Source: Coix lacryma-jobi var. lacryma-jobi
Lineage: Eukaryota; Streptophyta; Magnoliopsida; Poales; Poaceae
Direction: 5' to 3'
Assembly (NCBI GenBank): GCA_009763385.1
Contig: CM019827.1
Location: 91,496,314 to 91,560,313 of the forward strand
Length of the DNA: 64,000 bases
Shown here: positions 1 to 9,090 of the stretch, in pieces
Position numbering within the stretch: the stretch's first letter is position 1
Layout of the letters: every line of letters starts with the position of its first letter
The notes under the pieces: generated by a model
Databases searched by the model: none
Told to the model about the DNA's origin: nothing
Seen by the model: only the letters and a program-made list of their open reading frames with translations
Translations under genes and position numbers: made by a program

Positions 1-624
1 CACGTCATCTGGGGCGTAACGGGACAGCTGGCTGAACTGCGTGAGATACTCACGCACTGTCATCGCGCCCTGCCTGAGATCCTGAAACTCTCGGCGCTTC
101 ACCCTGATCTCGCCGAAAGGGACGTACTGGTCGCGGAATGCCTTTCGAAAATCCTCCCAAGTGATTGAGTTGGCGTCCGCATGAGCTGCGGTGTAGGCAG
201 TCCACCAGTTCTTCGCCGGGCCCTGAAGCTGGTGCGCGGCGTAGAGGGCCTTATCAAGGTCCCCGACATGGGCAAGCTGCAACTTGCCTGTAATCGTCTC
301 GAGCCAATCATCTGCATCCATTGGCTCTATGGCGTGGTGGAACACTGGAGGGCGCGTCGTCATGAAGCTCCTGAGAGTGTCATCCGGTCGGGGTGGCTGT
401 GCAGCTCCTGCACCCTGAGCACCCTGAGCAGCCTGCGCCATCTGCTGCATGTGCTGCATCATCTGGGCCATGTTCTGCATCATCTGGTTCTGCACCTGGG
501 CCATCTGGAGCGGGTCGTATGGAGGCGGAGGTGGAGGTGGATGAGGATGAGGCGGCTGGTTGCCACCTGCCCCGCTCCCGCCAGCGTTACCGGCGTTACC
601 CACGCTGCTCCTGGTGTCAACCAT
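1..624 (-). pseudogene. gag: Gypsy (Tekay/Del-like) Gag, N-terminal 208 codons, runs off window
   Basis: Read on the minus strand from ATG at 624-622, the frame stays open to base 1. It begins MVDTRSSVGNAG, followed by a Gly/Pro/His-rich stretch and a Gln/Met-rich stretch (QMMQ...MAQMMQHMQQ). The retrotransposon Gag core then follows: EPMDADDWLETI, ALYAAHQLQGPAKNWW and FRDQYVPFGEIRVKRREF. This is the capsid precursor of a Ty3/gypsy element, most like the Tekay/Del lineage. The rest of gag and pol lie left of the window. No stop is visible, so it may be intact here; it is typed as a pseudogene because the element's own LTR is truncated at 1338. The lineage is inferred from the Gag core only. 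Confidence 0.8.
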
Positions 625-989
625 CTGTTATATTTTCCAGGAGTAAGAGTGAGATATGATAAGTAGATATATAACAACCCTGATTTGGTTAGTTAATTCG
701 ATTAGTAAGATATTTTAAACAAATGATGTCGCCGCAACCTGACGGTCACAACACACCAACAATCATTACAAAGAACCAAAACATTACATATGCACAAGTA
801 CATGTCATTCAACGACCTACGAGATCACATAATTATGGAGGGCTTCTTACGAGTTTGGAGGACCTACTTTTAAACAAAATTTGAATTTTCAGCAGAGACA
901 GGCTACAGAAGTGGGAAAAGGGGTCAGACTTTGTAAAAATAGTTTTGTAAATTCGACGACTGACTAGGGTAGCGTCCTACGGTCAACAC
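625..989 (-). other. 5' leader of gypsy element J
   Basis: Non-coding stretch between the primer-binding site (990-1002) and the gag start of element J, read on the minus strand. It is moderately AT-rich, and I see no ORF or repeat in it. The length of about 365 bp is normal for a gypsy leader. Confidence 0.6.
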
Positions 990-1002
990 GGCTCTGATAC
1001 CA
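990..1002 (-). promoter_or_regulatory. Primer-binding site of element J (tRNA-iMet)
   Basis: On the minus strand this reads TGGTATCAGAGCC, the complement of the 3' end of plant initiator tRNA-Met. It lies 3 bp inside the LTR edge at 1006. It sets the orientation of J (minus) and marks 1006 as the inner edge of its 5' LTR. Confidence 0.9.
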
Positions 1003-1005
1003 CTC

Positions 1006-1338
1006 TGTGACACCCCAATTTTAAGAACAAAATTGGAGCACAATATATGTATGCCAGGATCAATTTTCATACATATATCCACATCATAGTAAATATCAAA
1101 ACAATGCTTTATTAAAAATAACGAACTTTATTACAAAAATGACCCTCGGGTCTGAAAGAAAAGTACAGACTCTCATGAAACTAACTCTAAGGTAAGCTCT
1201 GACGAAGATGCGGAAGATCTGGACTCCATCTCCACAGGAAGGTCGACCGGGGGTAGCGCCATCCTAGTACAGGTCGTCAGGGTCGTAGCCTCCGTCTTCT
1301 GGATACTCCTGCTCCTCGTACGTGTAGTCTCCAGCGTC
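1006..1338 (-). repeat. 5' LTR of gypsy element J, truncated
   Basis: The LTR edge reads TGTGACACCCC on the plus strand, so the LTR ends ...GGTGTCACA on its own strand, as in many Tekay/Del LTRs. Two AATAAA-type signals lie on the minus strand near 1107-1130. Only about 333 bp remain. At 1339 the sequence changes abruptly to the Sirevirus B LTR, which is also broken there, so 1338/1339 is a deletion or recombination junction and not an insertion edge. Confidence 0.75.
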
Positions 1339-2699
1339 ACAAATCCTCTAGGGATCAAACTTGGTGAGAAGAGTCACAAGGAGTATAGTGAGCTATCTCT
1401 AAGAGATCATGGCTCGAACCTATCTCCAAATTGATGAATCGAAGAATTTCGGGGGAAAGGTGAAAAACATGATCCAAAACTAAAATCGATCGATCTCCTA
1501 GACCATGAGGTTAGAGGTGAATTCCTTCGGTGGAAAGAAGTGCCTCACCATCTAGAACAACTTGGTTCAAACGGATTTGCAAAAGATGAACCGAGCAAAA
1601 AGATCAAGCGACGGGAAAAACGTGGAGAAAAGGATTCCGTGAAGAACACGAACGAAACGCGAATCACAACCACGAGATTGCAACCGTGTGGCTACCACAC
1701 GCTACAACAATGAGGTTAAGGCCTCACTTTCTCAAAATCTCATGAACACAGAGGTATTGTTCTCGTCTCTGTGGATCTCAGGTTCGCTACAGCAGGGGAG
1801 AGGGTGAGCAGGAAAACCTAGAAGCAAAAGAGCAAATGACTGAGATCGTTGGGGAGGAGGGTGTCTCCCCCTACTTATCCTATTCCTAATCCCTACTCTA
1901 TTCCTATTCTACCCCTCTCTACTTACAGAGCGAGCCAGCTAAACCCTAAGGTTATTCTGGACCAACTCGGTGGTAGGTAGATCCGATGGCCACGCCCGCA
2001 CAACTCGTAGCGTTGCCTCGACGCAACCTCCCGATTGCCGCCACGTGCCGCCACCGCTCCGCGTCCTTTTCCTGGACGTCGCACCCCCGGTTTTGTGGCC
2101 TAAACCAGGAAACCAGCCTTTTCTAGCCAACCCCCGGTTTTGAGGCCCAAACCGGGAAACCAGCCCACCAGCATCTGAGTTTTGAGGCCCAAACTCAGCA
2201 AACCCGCAGCGCCCAGGTTTTGAGGCCCAAACCTGGAAACCGACCTCAGCCCGAGTTTTGTGGCCAAACTCGGAAACCCTCAGCACCCAGGTTTTGAGGC
2301 CCAAACCTGGAAACCGTCCTCCCGATGGTTTTTATCTGGCTCTACCACCAAACCGACGTCATAGATGGGATGCACCACCCGTGCACCCCATCCACCGACA
2401 CGTGTCCCCAAGACCACGACTCAGGTAACACATGACCGCAAGTCTTCGCTCGTCGCTGTCCCAGGCTGCTAGCCACCACAGCTGATCCTCGGGCCACCGG
2501 TCCCTCAGTCCAAGCCTCACGTCCGCCCTTCGCCACTCTCGGTCCATCGGCACGGCACGTCTCTACTTGACCTTCACCTTGCCTCTGATCACTGTATCCG
2601 TGCTCGACACTTGCACAACACAAGCCAAAGAACATGCGCATCATCCTAGTTGACAATCACTCATCACTCAGAGACTCGGCATACACCCATGTATCCGCA
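1339..2699 (-). repeat. 3' LTR of Sirevirus B, truncated
   Basis: Closely matches 21317-22514, the outer part of B's 5' LTR. Bases 1685-1850 of this copy are missing from the 5' LTR, with CGT at both edges, which suggests short-homology deletion in the 5' LTR. The part equivalent to 20784-21316 (U5, with the GTCCGGTC motifs) is absent here. The LTR starts TGCGGATACATGGG at 2699 on its own strand. Bases 2085-2310 hold the stem-loop array described under findings. Confidence 0.85.
2085..2310 (-). repeat. Stem-loop array in B 3' LTR
   Basis: Six units of about 35-45 bp, each an 8-bp-class inverted repeat around a near-constant GAGGCCCA-type loop. Stem pairs include CCCGG/CCGGG, CTGAG/CTCAG, CCAGG/CCTGG and CCGAG/CTCGG. 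Different stems keep their complementarity, so structure seems conserved over sequence. Equivalent arrays lie in B's 5' LTR and in A, D and E. Confidence 0.8.
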
Positions 2700-3276
2700 A
2701 TCTCCTCCTTGACGAGTGCATTGCCAACAACCAACACAAATCATAATGGAAGCAGAAGAAGGAAGAAGGAGAAGAAGAGAGAACTCAACCAAATGACCCA
2801 AAAGCATAGCAAAGCCGAAGAAGGTCAAGTGGAAAGAGCAAAACAACTTGGTCCCCAAAGACATGGGCAACGGCTCGACGTGACCAAGCAAAGCAAAGCT
2901 AGCCCTCAAGAAGAGGTAGAACAGGCTCAACACCGCTAGCAAATACCAATTGAAAATATCAAAGCAAAATGGTCATCCCTCAAGATAGAGGCACAGAGGC
3001 TCAACACAACTAGCAAAGAAAGCTCGATACCAAAACCTTACGGCCAACAGGAAGCAGCAAAACTCCCCCTTGAATAGTGCAAACAACCAGGAAGGCTCCC
3101 CCTAAACAAATGGAGGGTTATGATTTGCAATTTTCTCCCCCTTAGTTGAAAATGCACCATCAAGAAACAATGCTCCCCCTTCCAAAATGCATATGAGTCA
3201 AAATGCAAGTTAGGAGCTTCAGGAGTATACTCAAAAGAGTGCAAAGATGCTCTACAGAGTTCTGATCCGATGACTC
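2700..3276 (-). other. B 3' untranslated region with multiple polypurine tracts
   Basis: Non-coding. On the minus strand, four AGGGGGAG-type tracts occur between about 3060 and 3185, and a last one (CAAGGAGGAGAT) abuts the 3' LTR at 2700. Repeated polypurine tracts near the 3' LTR are a known Sirevirus feature. The region continues at 13934-14842 on the other side of element A. Confidence 0.75.
3272..3276. repeat. Target-site duplication GACTC, left copy
   Basis: GACTC directly precedes the TGAGAACA start of element A and is repeated at 13929-13933, directly after its 3' LTR. This proves a single insertion of A into B. Confidence 0.95.
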
Positions 3277-3930
3277 TGAGAACATATATGATGAATGATT
3301 GACATTGATAAGGAAGGTTTGAGGCTTTTACCCGATTTAGTCCATATGTCGCTATGTGCTTATTGTTTATGACTAACCGATGGCGTGAGTTGTGTGGTGT
3401 TTCTGTGTTGGTGTGCGTGTGCGACATGTGTCTCTTGGCTGTGTTGATGTGCAGGTGTGGAGCTCCGATACAGTGGTCGATGGCGAGGTGAAGGTCAAGT
3501 AGAGACGTACCGTGCCGACGGACCGGGAGCGGTGAAGGATGGGCGTGCCGTGCGGCGGACGTGCCATGCCGATGTACCCAAGCGGTGAAGGGCGGACGTG
3601 AGGCTTGGACTGACAGACCAGAGGGCCAGAGGACCAGCTGTGGCAGCTGGCACGTGGCATCGACGAGCAAGAGCACATGGGGATGTGCGGTGCATCGGCC
3701 GAGTCGGGAGGAAGGCGCTGGAGTCGTGTCACATGGCGGGAGGTCGGACACGAGCTTGCGTGCGGCGCAAGTGCCGTCAGCCAAGTTAAGAAGGAAGGCG
3801 AAGGCGTTGTGCCCGGCGTGGAGGCTGGACATGCATCGGCATCGGTGCCGGTGGTCGGGGTGTGCGAACCACATCCCATCTACGGTGCGGGTTCGGTAGC
3901 TGAGCCTCAAAAAGCTACCATCGACGGTTT

Positions 3931-4099
3931 CCAGGCTTGGGCTTCAAAACCTGGGGTGGCCGGTTTCCGAGTTTGGGCCTCAAAACTCGGCGAGGACGGT
4001 TTCCAGGTTTGGGCCTCAAAACCTAGGCGTGCGGGTTTCCATGTTTGGGCCTCAAAACTCGGGGTGGACGGTTTCCCGGTTTGGGCCTCAAAACTGGGG
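3931..4099 (+). repeat. Stem-loop array in A 5' LTR
   Basis: Five units, each with the loop TTTGGGCCTCAAAA flanked by complementary arms. Unit 2 is CCGAG/CTCGG; units 1 and 3 are CCAGG/CCTGG with single changes; unit 5 is CCCGG/CTGGG. Units are separated by short GGTGG/CGGACGG-like spacers. The array lies about 250-420 bp upstream of the TATA box. Confidence 0.85.
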
Positions 4100-4351
4100 G
4101 GTGGTCCGAAAGGACGGTCGACGCGTGGCGGCGTGGAGAGGCTGGCGCGGCGGCAAAGCTATCTACGAGGAAGGCGCGGTGGTCAAAAGTGGCGGCACGT
4201 GGCGGCATCGGGGAGGTCGCGTCGAGGCGAAGCTACCGAATGTGCGGGCGTGGCCGTCGGATCGAAACTGTCAAGTCTGGACGGTTTTACCCCTGGGGAG
4301 TATTTGGGACGAGTGCTTAATGTAAGGGCGTTTTGGTCTTCGGACGTGCGC

Positions 4352-4361
4352 CTATATATAT
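4352..4361 (+). promoter_or_regulatory. TATA box of element A 5' LTR
   Basis: CTATATATAT in a GC-richer context, 16 bp upstream of a 6-bp-stem hairpin (GGCTGC TAGG GCAGCC, 4368-4383) that would sit at or just before the start of transcription. The same TATA plus hairpin pair is kept in the 3' LTR (12571-12602) and in element E (56930 onward). Confidence 0.75.
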
Positions 4362-4964
4362 GAGGGGGGCTGCTAGGGCAGCCGCATCCTTGGAGAGTTC
4401 TAGGTGGTGTCTCTCTGATTTTGTTCCTGTGAGAGAAGGCTAGGGTTAGGGAGAGTTGGCTCTTGTTCTTGAGCTTTTTGTCATCCAAGCTTTGTGTTGC
4501 TAGGATTGGCTTGTAGCCCGACACCGAGTGCTTAATCAATTCATCTTGCTGAATCCAAGGATCAAATTCGTGGTTGAATTCGCGTTTTGAATTTGTTCTT
4601 CGCGTTCTTCTTTTCTCCACGATTTTCCCCTCTCCCGATCTCCCTCTACGCTGCGTCTTTTGCGATTCCGTTTGAATCAACTTGTTCTTTGAAGTGAGGA
4701 GAACATTTCCACCGAAGGAATTCATCCCTACCCTCACGAACAAGTAGATCGGGCCGAAATCGTTTTTGTTCTTCCTTCTTCCCCTTTTCTAGTGTTCTTC
4801 GGATTTCTCATGGATTAGTTGGGTTGAAGCGATGATATCCTAGGATTAGCTTCCCAACACGTAGAAGAACACTTGGGAGAAGTTTGGTTGCAGCCCCATT
4901 CGATTTGGTGAAGATCCAATCGATTTTGGTTTTGTCCCGTGAGGATTTTGGAGTCTCTGGTCAG

Positions 4965-5340
4965 TGGCGGACTGTCCGCCCCCCCAGTGGCGGACTGTCC
5001 GCCCCCCCAGTGGCGGACTGTCCGGCCATCGGGTTCGGCTAGACCAGAACAGCACAGCGCGCACTGCTCACGGTCACTTTGACCGGCGGACAGTCCGCCG
5101 TTAGTAGGAGCGGACAGTCCGCGAGTCGAGCAGTGTGAGGCCAGCAGCGTTGTTGTCTTAGCAACTTGGTCGGCGGACAGTCCGCAGTGTTAATCGCGGA
5201 CAGTCCGCGAGTCGCGCAGGGGAGTCCAGCAGCGGTGCTGCTTTTGTTCTTTGGCCGGCGGACAGTCCGGCCCCCTAGCGGCGGACAGTCCGGCTCACAC
5301 TGGACAGTCTGGGACCAAGAGTCTGGACAGTCCGGGAACT
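4965..5340 (+). repeat. Palindrome cluster (GGACAGTCCG type) in A 5' LTR
   Basis: About ten copies of GCGGACAGTCCGC or GCGGACTGTCCGC-like palindromes separated by 15-50 bp. Sirevirus LTRs in maize are known to hold CACCGGAC/GTCCGGTG palindromes in this position, and these look like the same class. Copy number differs from the 3' LTR of the same element, so the array has changed since insertion. Confidence 0.85.
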
Positions 5341-5753
5341 GCCTATAGGTTGCAGTTGAGTGCGTTTGCTCTCCCGGTTTTTCCGTTTCCATTTCGGACT
5401 TCTCGGTTGCTCCTAGAGTTCACCTAGGAACCTCTCTACATATCTTTGCTACGTGTTAGCATCGGTATTTGGAGGAATCCCGACGTAGCTCTCTATCTAC
5501 GTTTGGGAGTGGGACTTTTAGGCACGAACTTGACTCGGGGTTTTGAGAGTTTTGGTTTGCTCTCTTGTGTGGTGCCTCGCTGTGATCCTAGGGATCATCC
5601 ACCCTCTTTCCGAGGGTCGTGGGCACCACGTTTGAGTCTGAAGCTTTCAGGGTTGATTTTATTGGGACAGAGGCCATAATTTCGAGAAGAAATTTTTAGG
5701 CTCCCATTCACCCCCCTCTGGTCGCCTTGCTATAGCATTTTCGGTCCTTCAAT

Positions 5754-5765
5754 TGGTATCAGAGC
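5754..5765 (+). promoter_or_regulatory. Primer-binding site of element A (tRNA-iMet)
   Basis: TGGTATCAGAGC, 2 bp after the 5' LTR, complementary to the 3' end of initiator tRNA-Met. The leader then runs to the ATG at 5897. Confidence 0.9.
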
Positions 5766-5896
5766 CAGTTAAGGATCTCTCTACCTTAACCGGTTCCGGA
5801 TCCGCGAAGGCGACCTTTTTGAGAGCAGTTTGTTTCTGACTTTCTTGTCGAGGTGTTGAGCTTGTGTTTTGGCTAACACTAACGGTGCTTTGTGAA

Positions 5897-7909
5897 ATGG
5901 CACCAAGTTCCTCTTCTTGCATGTCCTTGTCCTCAGGTTCAAATCATGGACATGTGATCGAGGATGACATTGCGAGAAGGAGGAGTGAGGCTCTGGAGGC
6001 AGAACATGAGGTGGACGCTTTGCTGGACTTTCTAGGAGATGATGAGCATTCGACGGAGGATCGTATACGTGAACTTGGCAAGGCCAAGAAAGGTACACTT
6101 TATGCTTGTCTTGGGATTATGTCTCTACAATTTAATGCTTGTCGTGATGACAACAGTAGATATGATGAGCTTTGTGATACCCTACATAGAAAGATCAAGA
6201 AGTTGAAATGCTCGGTTGCTAGGTTGAGATGTGGTCTTTCTCATTGGAAGTCTAGTGCGTATTTACCTTGCACCTCTTGTAGTGACATGGTTAGGAAGAA
6301 TGATGAGCTAAGCTTTTCCCTTGCTAGCTTAAAATCTGAAAATGAAATGTTGATATCTAATGCTTCCAAACCATGTTTAGTTTGCACTGACCTAAGCAAG
6401 GACCTTGATTGTGCTAAAACTGAAATAGCCTTGCTAAAGTCGGATGCTTTGGTACCATGTGTTTATTGTGTGTCTTTATGTACTGAAATTGATGAACTAA
6501 GATTGACTCACTACACATGTGTAGATGAACTTGAGCATGCTAGGGCTGAAATTGTTGAGATAAATTCTAGGCCTTGTAGCTTGTGCTCTTTAAATAAAAA
6601 TGCTTGCCATGCTTCTAATGCTATTCATGATTCTTTGCTTGATGTGAATGGTGATGTTTCTTGCACCAATTTCATGTGCACATCATGCATTGATTTGGAA
6701 AAAGAAGTTTTGGTTTTGAAGCAAATGCACGATGATATGAGCGCCAAGTTGGTTGAGCACAATGATATGAGTGCCAACCTTGAGAGGGAAGTTGAGCTCT
6801 TGCGTACCACATATGCCGAGTGCATAAAAGAGGAGATGGAAAATCTGAAAAACACTCCTTGTGGTACTTGTGATCGCCTCATGTTTGAGAATGAGGTTTT
6901 ATCGAAAAGGTGCAAGAGCCTTTGTGCTAAGTCATTTGAGTCACGCATTTCTTCCAACTCCAATGTTGATATTTCTGAGTTTGCATCTTTGCAACCGGAG
7001 TTGAGTTCTTATGTTGCGCGTGAGTCTTTTGACGATAGCACTTGTGCCAAGGTTTCGGATAGCTCTTTCATAGCTACTCCTAACCTTGATGTTTCTTCGA
7101 GTGATGTCCAAGGGACTTCTCTTGACAAGGGTGCTTCTCATATTTTTGGGACTCGTCCTCCCAATCCAGTTTTTCATTGCACCTTTTGCAAGAAGGAGGG
7201 ACATTCGCTCGATTTTTGTTTCCGCCGTGTCAAACACGAGCGACGAATTCGAGCTAAGGCTTTTAGGAAGCCACGTAGCCTTTCCCATGGCACGTGTGCT
7301 CCTAGCGTTGGCACCAAGTTGATGGTTGATGCTTCTTGTTCTAAGTCCCAAGGGACTTCTCACTTGTCCGAGAATGGTGTGCCTTCCAGTAGGCCTTTGT
7401 ACCATTGCTCTTTTTATGAGAAAGATGGTCATCAAGAAAGCTTTTGCTATCGGCGTGCCAAACGCTTGCGCCAAGCTCGCTCTTCTAGGAAGATGGTGAT
7501 TCATAGTCCTTCTCATGGCATGAACACTTGTGCTCCTAGTAAGAAGCCCATTTTTGTTGATGGGATTTATGACTCCTTTTCTAGTGGGATAGGTCATGGT
7601 CGTGGACATGCTTCTAGTGCTTCTTCTCTTGGTTCACGTCATGCTTTTCATGATGCTTCTATTGGTTCTTCTATAAAAACCTTGGAAGATGTTTGCCTCT
7701 TTTCCCGTGGTACGACTCGTTCTTCTCCTCGAGTTGTCCTTTTGAGGAATGCTTCCAAGGGTGTTTCACAGTTGCATTTGAACCGACATTTGCATCATGC
7801 TAACCCACAAGATAAGTTGAGATTTGTGACCAAGTCCTGGATTCCCAAGTACATGCTTGCTAACCCTTCGGGATCCAAGACTCGGGCTGCTTTGTCCTCT
7901 TGTGTGTAG
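5897..7909 (+). CDS. Sirevirus-derived Gag-like protein without capsid (CxxC repeats, coiled coil, zinc knuckles)
   Basis: 670 codons, uninterrupted, starting MAPSSSSCMSL. An upstream in-frame start is possible, but this ATG is preferred because the equivalent GTG in element E begins the same peptide. It lacks the capsid domain that opens the Gag of B, H and D (YWKIRM...). It has six CxxC pairs near residues 125, 160, 188, 227, 261 and 322, each followed by Leu/Glu-rich heptad-like sequence. A CX2CX4HX4C knuckle follows (C428, C431, H436, C441), then a second one (504-517) whose second Cys is Tyr. The nearest match in the window is the C-terminal half of B/D Gag, which has CxxC pairs, coiled coil and one knuckle (YHCEHCGRDGH). 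Likely a nucleic-acid-binding, oligomerising accessory protein; function is inferred. Its integrity contrasts with the broken pols nearby. Confidence 0.85.
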   Translation: MAPSSSSCMSLSSGSNHGHVIEDDIARRRSEALEAEHEVDALLDFLGDDEHSTEDRIRELGKAKKGTLYACLGIMSLQFNACRDDNSRYDELCDTLHRKIKKLKCSVARLRCGLSHWKSSAYLPCTSCSDMVRKNDELSFSLASLKSENEMLISNASKPCLVCTDLSKDLDCAKTEIALLKSDALVPCVYCVSLCTEIDELRLTHYTCVDELEHARAEIVEINSRPCSLCSLNKNACHASNAIHDSLLDVNGDVSCTNFMCTSCIDLEKEVLVLKQMHDDMSAKLVEHNDMSANLEREVELLRTTYAECIKEEMENLKNTPCGTCDRLMFENEVLSKRCKSLCAKSFESRISSNSNVDISEFASLQPELSSYVARESFDDSTCAKVSDSSFIATPNLDVSSSDVQGTSLDKGASHIFGTRPPNPVFHCTFCKKEGHSLDFCFRRVKHERRIRAKAFRKPRSLSHGTCAPSVGTKLMVDASCSKSQGTSHLSENGVPSSRPLYHCSFYEKDGHQESFCYRRAKRLRQARSSRKMVIHSPSHGMNTCAPSKKPIFVDGIYDSFSSGIGHGRGHASSASSLGSRHAFHDASIGSSIKTLEDVCLFSRGTTRSSPRVVLLRNASKGVSQLHLNRHLHHANPQDKLRFVTKSWIPKYMLANPSGSKTRAALSSCV

Positions 7910-8870
7910 ATATGAGGACGCGGGGTGGAGAACATGCGCCTAATGGAGCTTGATCTTTTAGATGTGATCAAGAGTTGATGGTTCTCTACACCCTGCTTAG
8001 ATTTGCCTCCAAAGAGGCTTTTGCTACTCGGTGAGCTTTCTTACACACTCATGCCTTGAACATTCATGATCTATGTCTTGTGGTATGAGATGATTCTTCA
8101 TGTGCTCACTTGTATAGCTTTTTCATGTACATTTTCTTTTGTATCATGTTTTGTTTTAGTCTAGCATGTGCTATCTTCTGTATCATATGTCATGCTAGCT
8201 TTGTGTATAGCTTTTGTGGAATATCCACTTTTGATGCTAGTCTGTGATCCTCATGAACATTATACCATACTTCTCCATGAGCTTTACTTGTAGAGGTGTG
8301 ATGTTCATTAGGTATCACTTTTCAGGTGCTAGTTTTGTGTAGCGACATGTGTCCTGTTGATATGATTAGTTTGAGCACTAGCCTTTCCACAATTTTGTCA
8401 TGTTACATGCTTTTGGATCTATTGCTATCATTATCTTGCATTGTAGCATGTGTTGAGGTTTAGGCTGTGTTTAGGTTGATCATGTCTTTAGGCTGCTTTT
8501 TGCTATACAGTGCTTTATCCTATTGCATGGTAGTCTTGACTAGGTTGAGTTCAGATCTTCTTGCGGTATCATTCATAGGTAGACCTCTTTTGTTGAGTGT
8601 TCACCTGATGCTTATTATGTGACTAACCGCTTTGTGGAGACCTTGAGGTCACACTGGACGAGACAAAGCCTTGTGTTTTCTTCTGCCTTTTCAGTGTGCA
8701 GGAGAACAGGAGCCTGGAGAGAGCATTTCGGCTCACAGACCTGATCCCACTTCTTCCACGACTTGGAGTTCCGTTCGAGCAGCTCTCCAGCGAGCACTAG
8801 CAGCACCTGTGCGAGCGACAACATCAGGTGAGGGGGAGACGACTTCGGCGAGGCAAATGCCCCGAAGATT
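7910..8870 (+). other. Non-coding spacer of element A after the ORF
   Basis: T-rich sequence with no convincing ORF. A short reading frame from about 8671 runs into the RNase H scrap that starts near 8871 but has no recognisable domain before it. This is where protease, integrase and RT would lie in an autonomous Sirevirus. Confidence 0.6.
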
Positions 8871-9090
8871 TCAGCAGTTTCAGGCGTCCCCTCGGACATC
8901 ACACCAGCAGGAGGTCATGCGCTTCATGAGGTACATCCGACACACTTCTGAGTTCGGTTTTTGGTACACTCCTTCGACCTCTTTCTGTTGTGTGGTCGTT
9001 TCGATGTGGATTTTGTTGGCTGTCGCTTAAGCGTTTCTTGGCTCTTCTCTTGTGAGTCTGGTGTGTGTTTCCTTTTAGTTGGGGAAGCAT
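8871..9090 (+). pseudogene. RNase H remnant of Sirevirus pol
   Basis: The translated segment FQASPRTSHQQEVMRFMRYI...EFGFWY matches the RNase H start of B (FQSSPRTSHRQAVKRIMRYL...EFGIWY). After a frame change, traces of the next block (SDADFAGCRL-like) join almost directly to the pol C-terminus (GVCF). Most of RNase H between these points is missing. This shows A descends from a full Sirevirus by internal deletion. It is not functional. Confidence 0.8.

Larger units (their letters stand above)
3277..5751 (+). repeat. 5' LTR of element A
   Basis: 2475 bp, from TGAGAACATA to GGTCCTTCA. Inside: stem-loop array at 3931-4099, TATA box at 4352-4361, hairpin at the predicted transcription start (4368-4383), and GGACAGTCCG-type palindromes from about 4965 to 5340. 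It pairs with 11496-13928. The 5' copy has one extra palindrome unit and about 19 bp more than the 3' copy within that array. Confidence 0.92.

Noticed and set aside
3038..3910. 290-codon minus-strand ORF
   Set aside because: It crosses the insertion edge of A at 3277, so its two halves belong to different elements. It also runs antisense through the repeat-rich LTR and has no domain.
4183..4743. 186-codon minus-strand ORF, with a twin at 12378-12962
   Set aside because: Antisense to the A LTRs. It is present twice only because LTRs are duplicated, and no protein features are seen.
4965..5340. Regularly spaced short repeats that could be mistaken for a CRISPR array
   Set aside because: Repeats are short palindromes with irregular spacing inside a eukaryotic LTR, and no cas genes are present.
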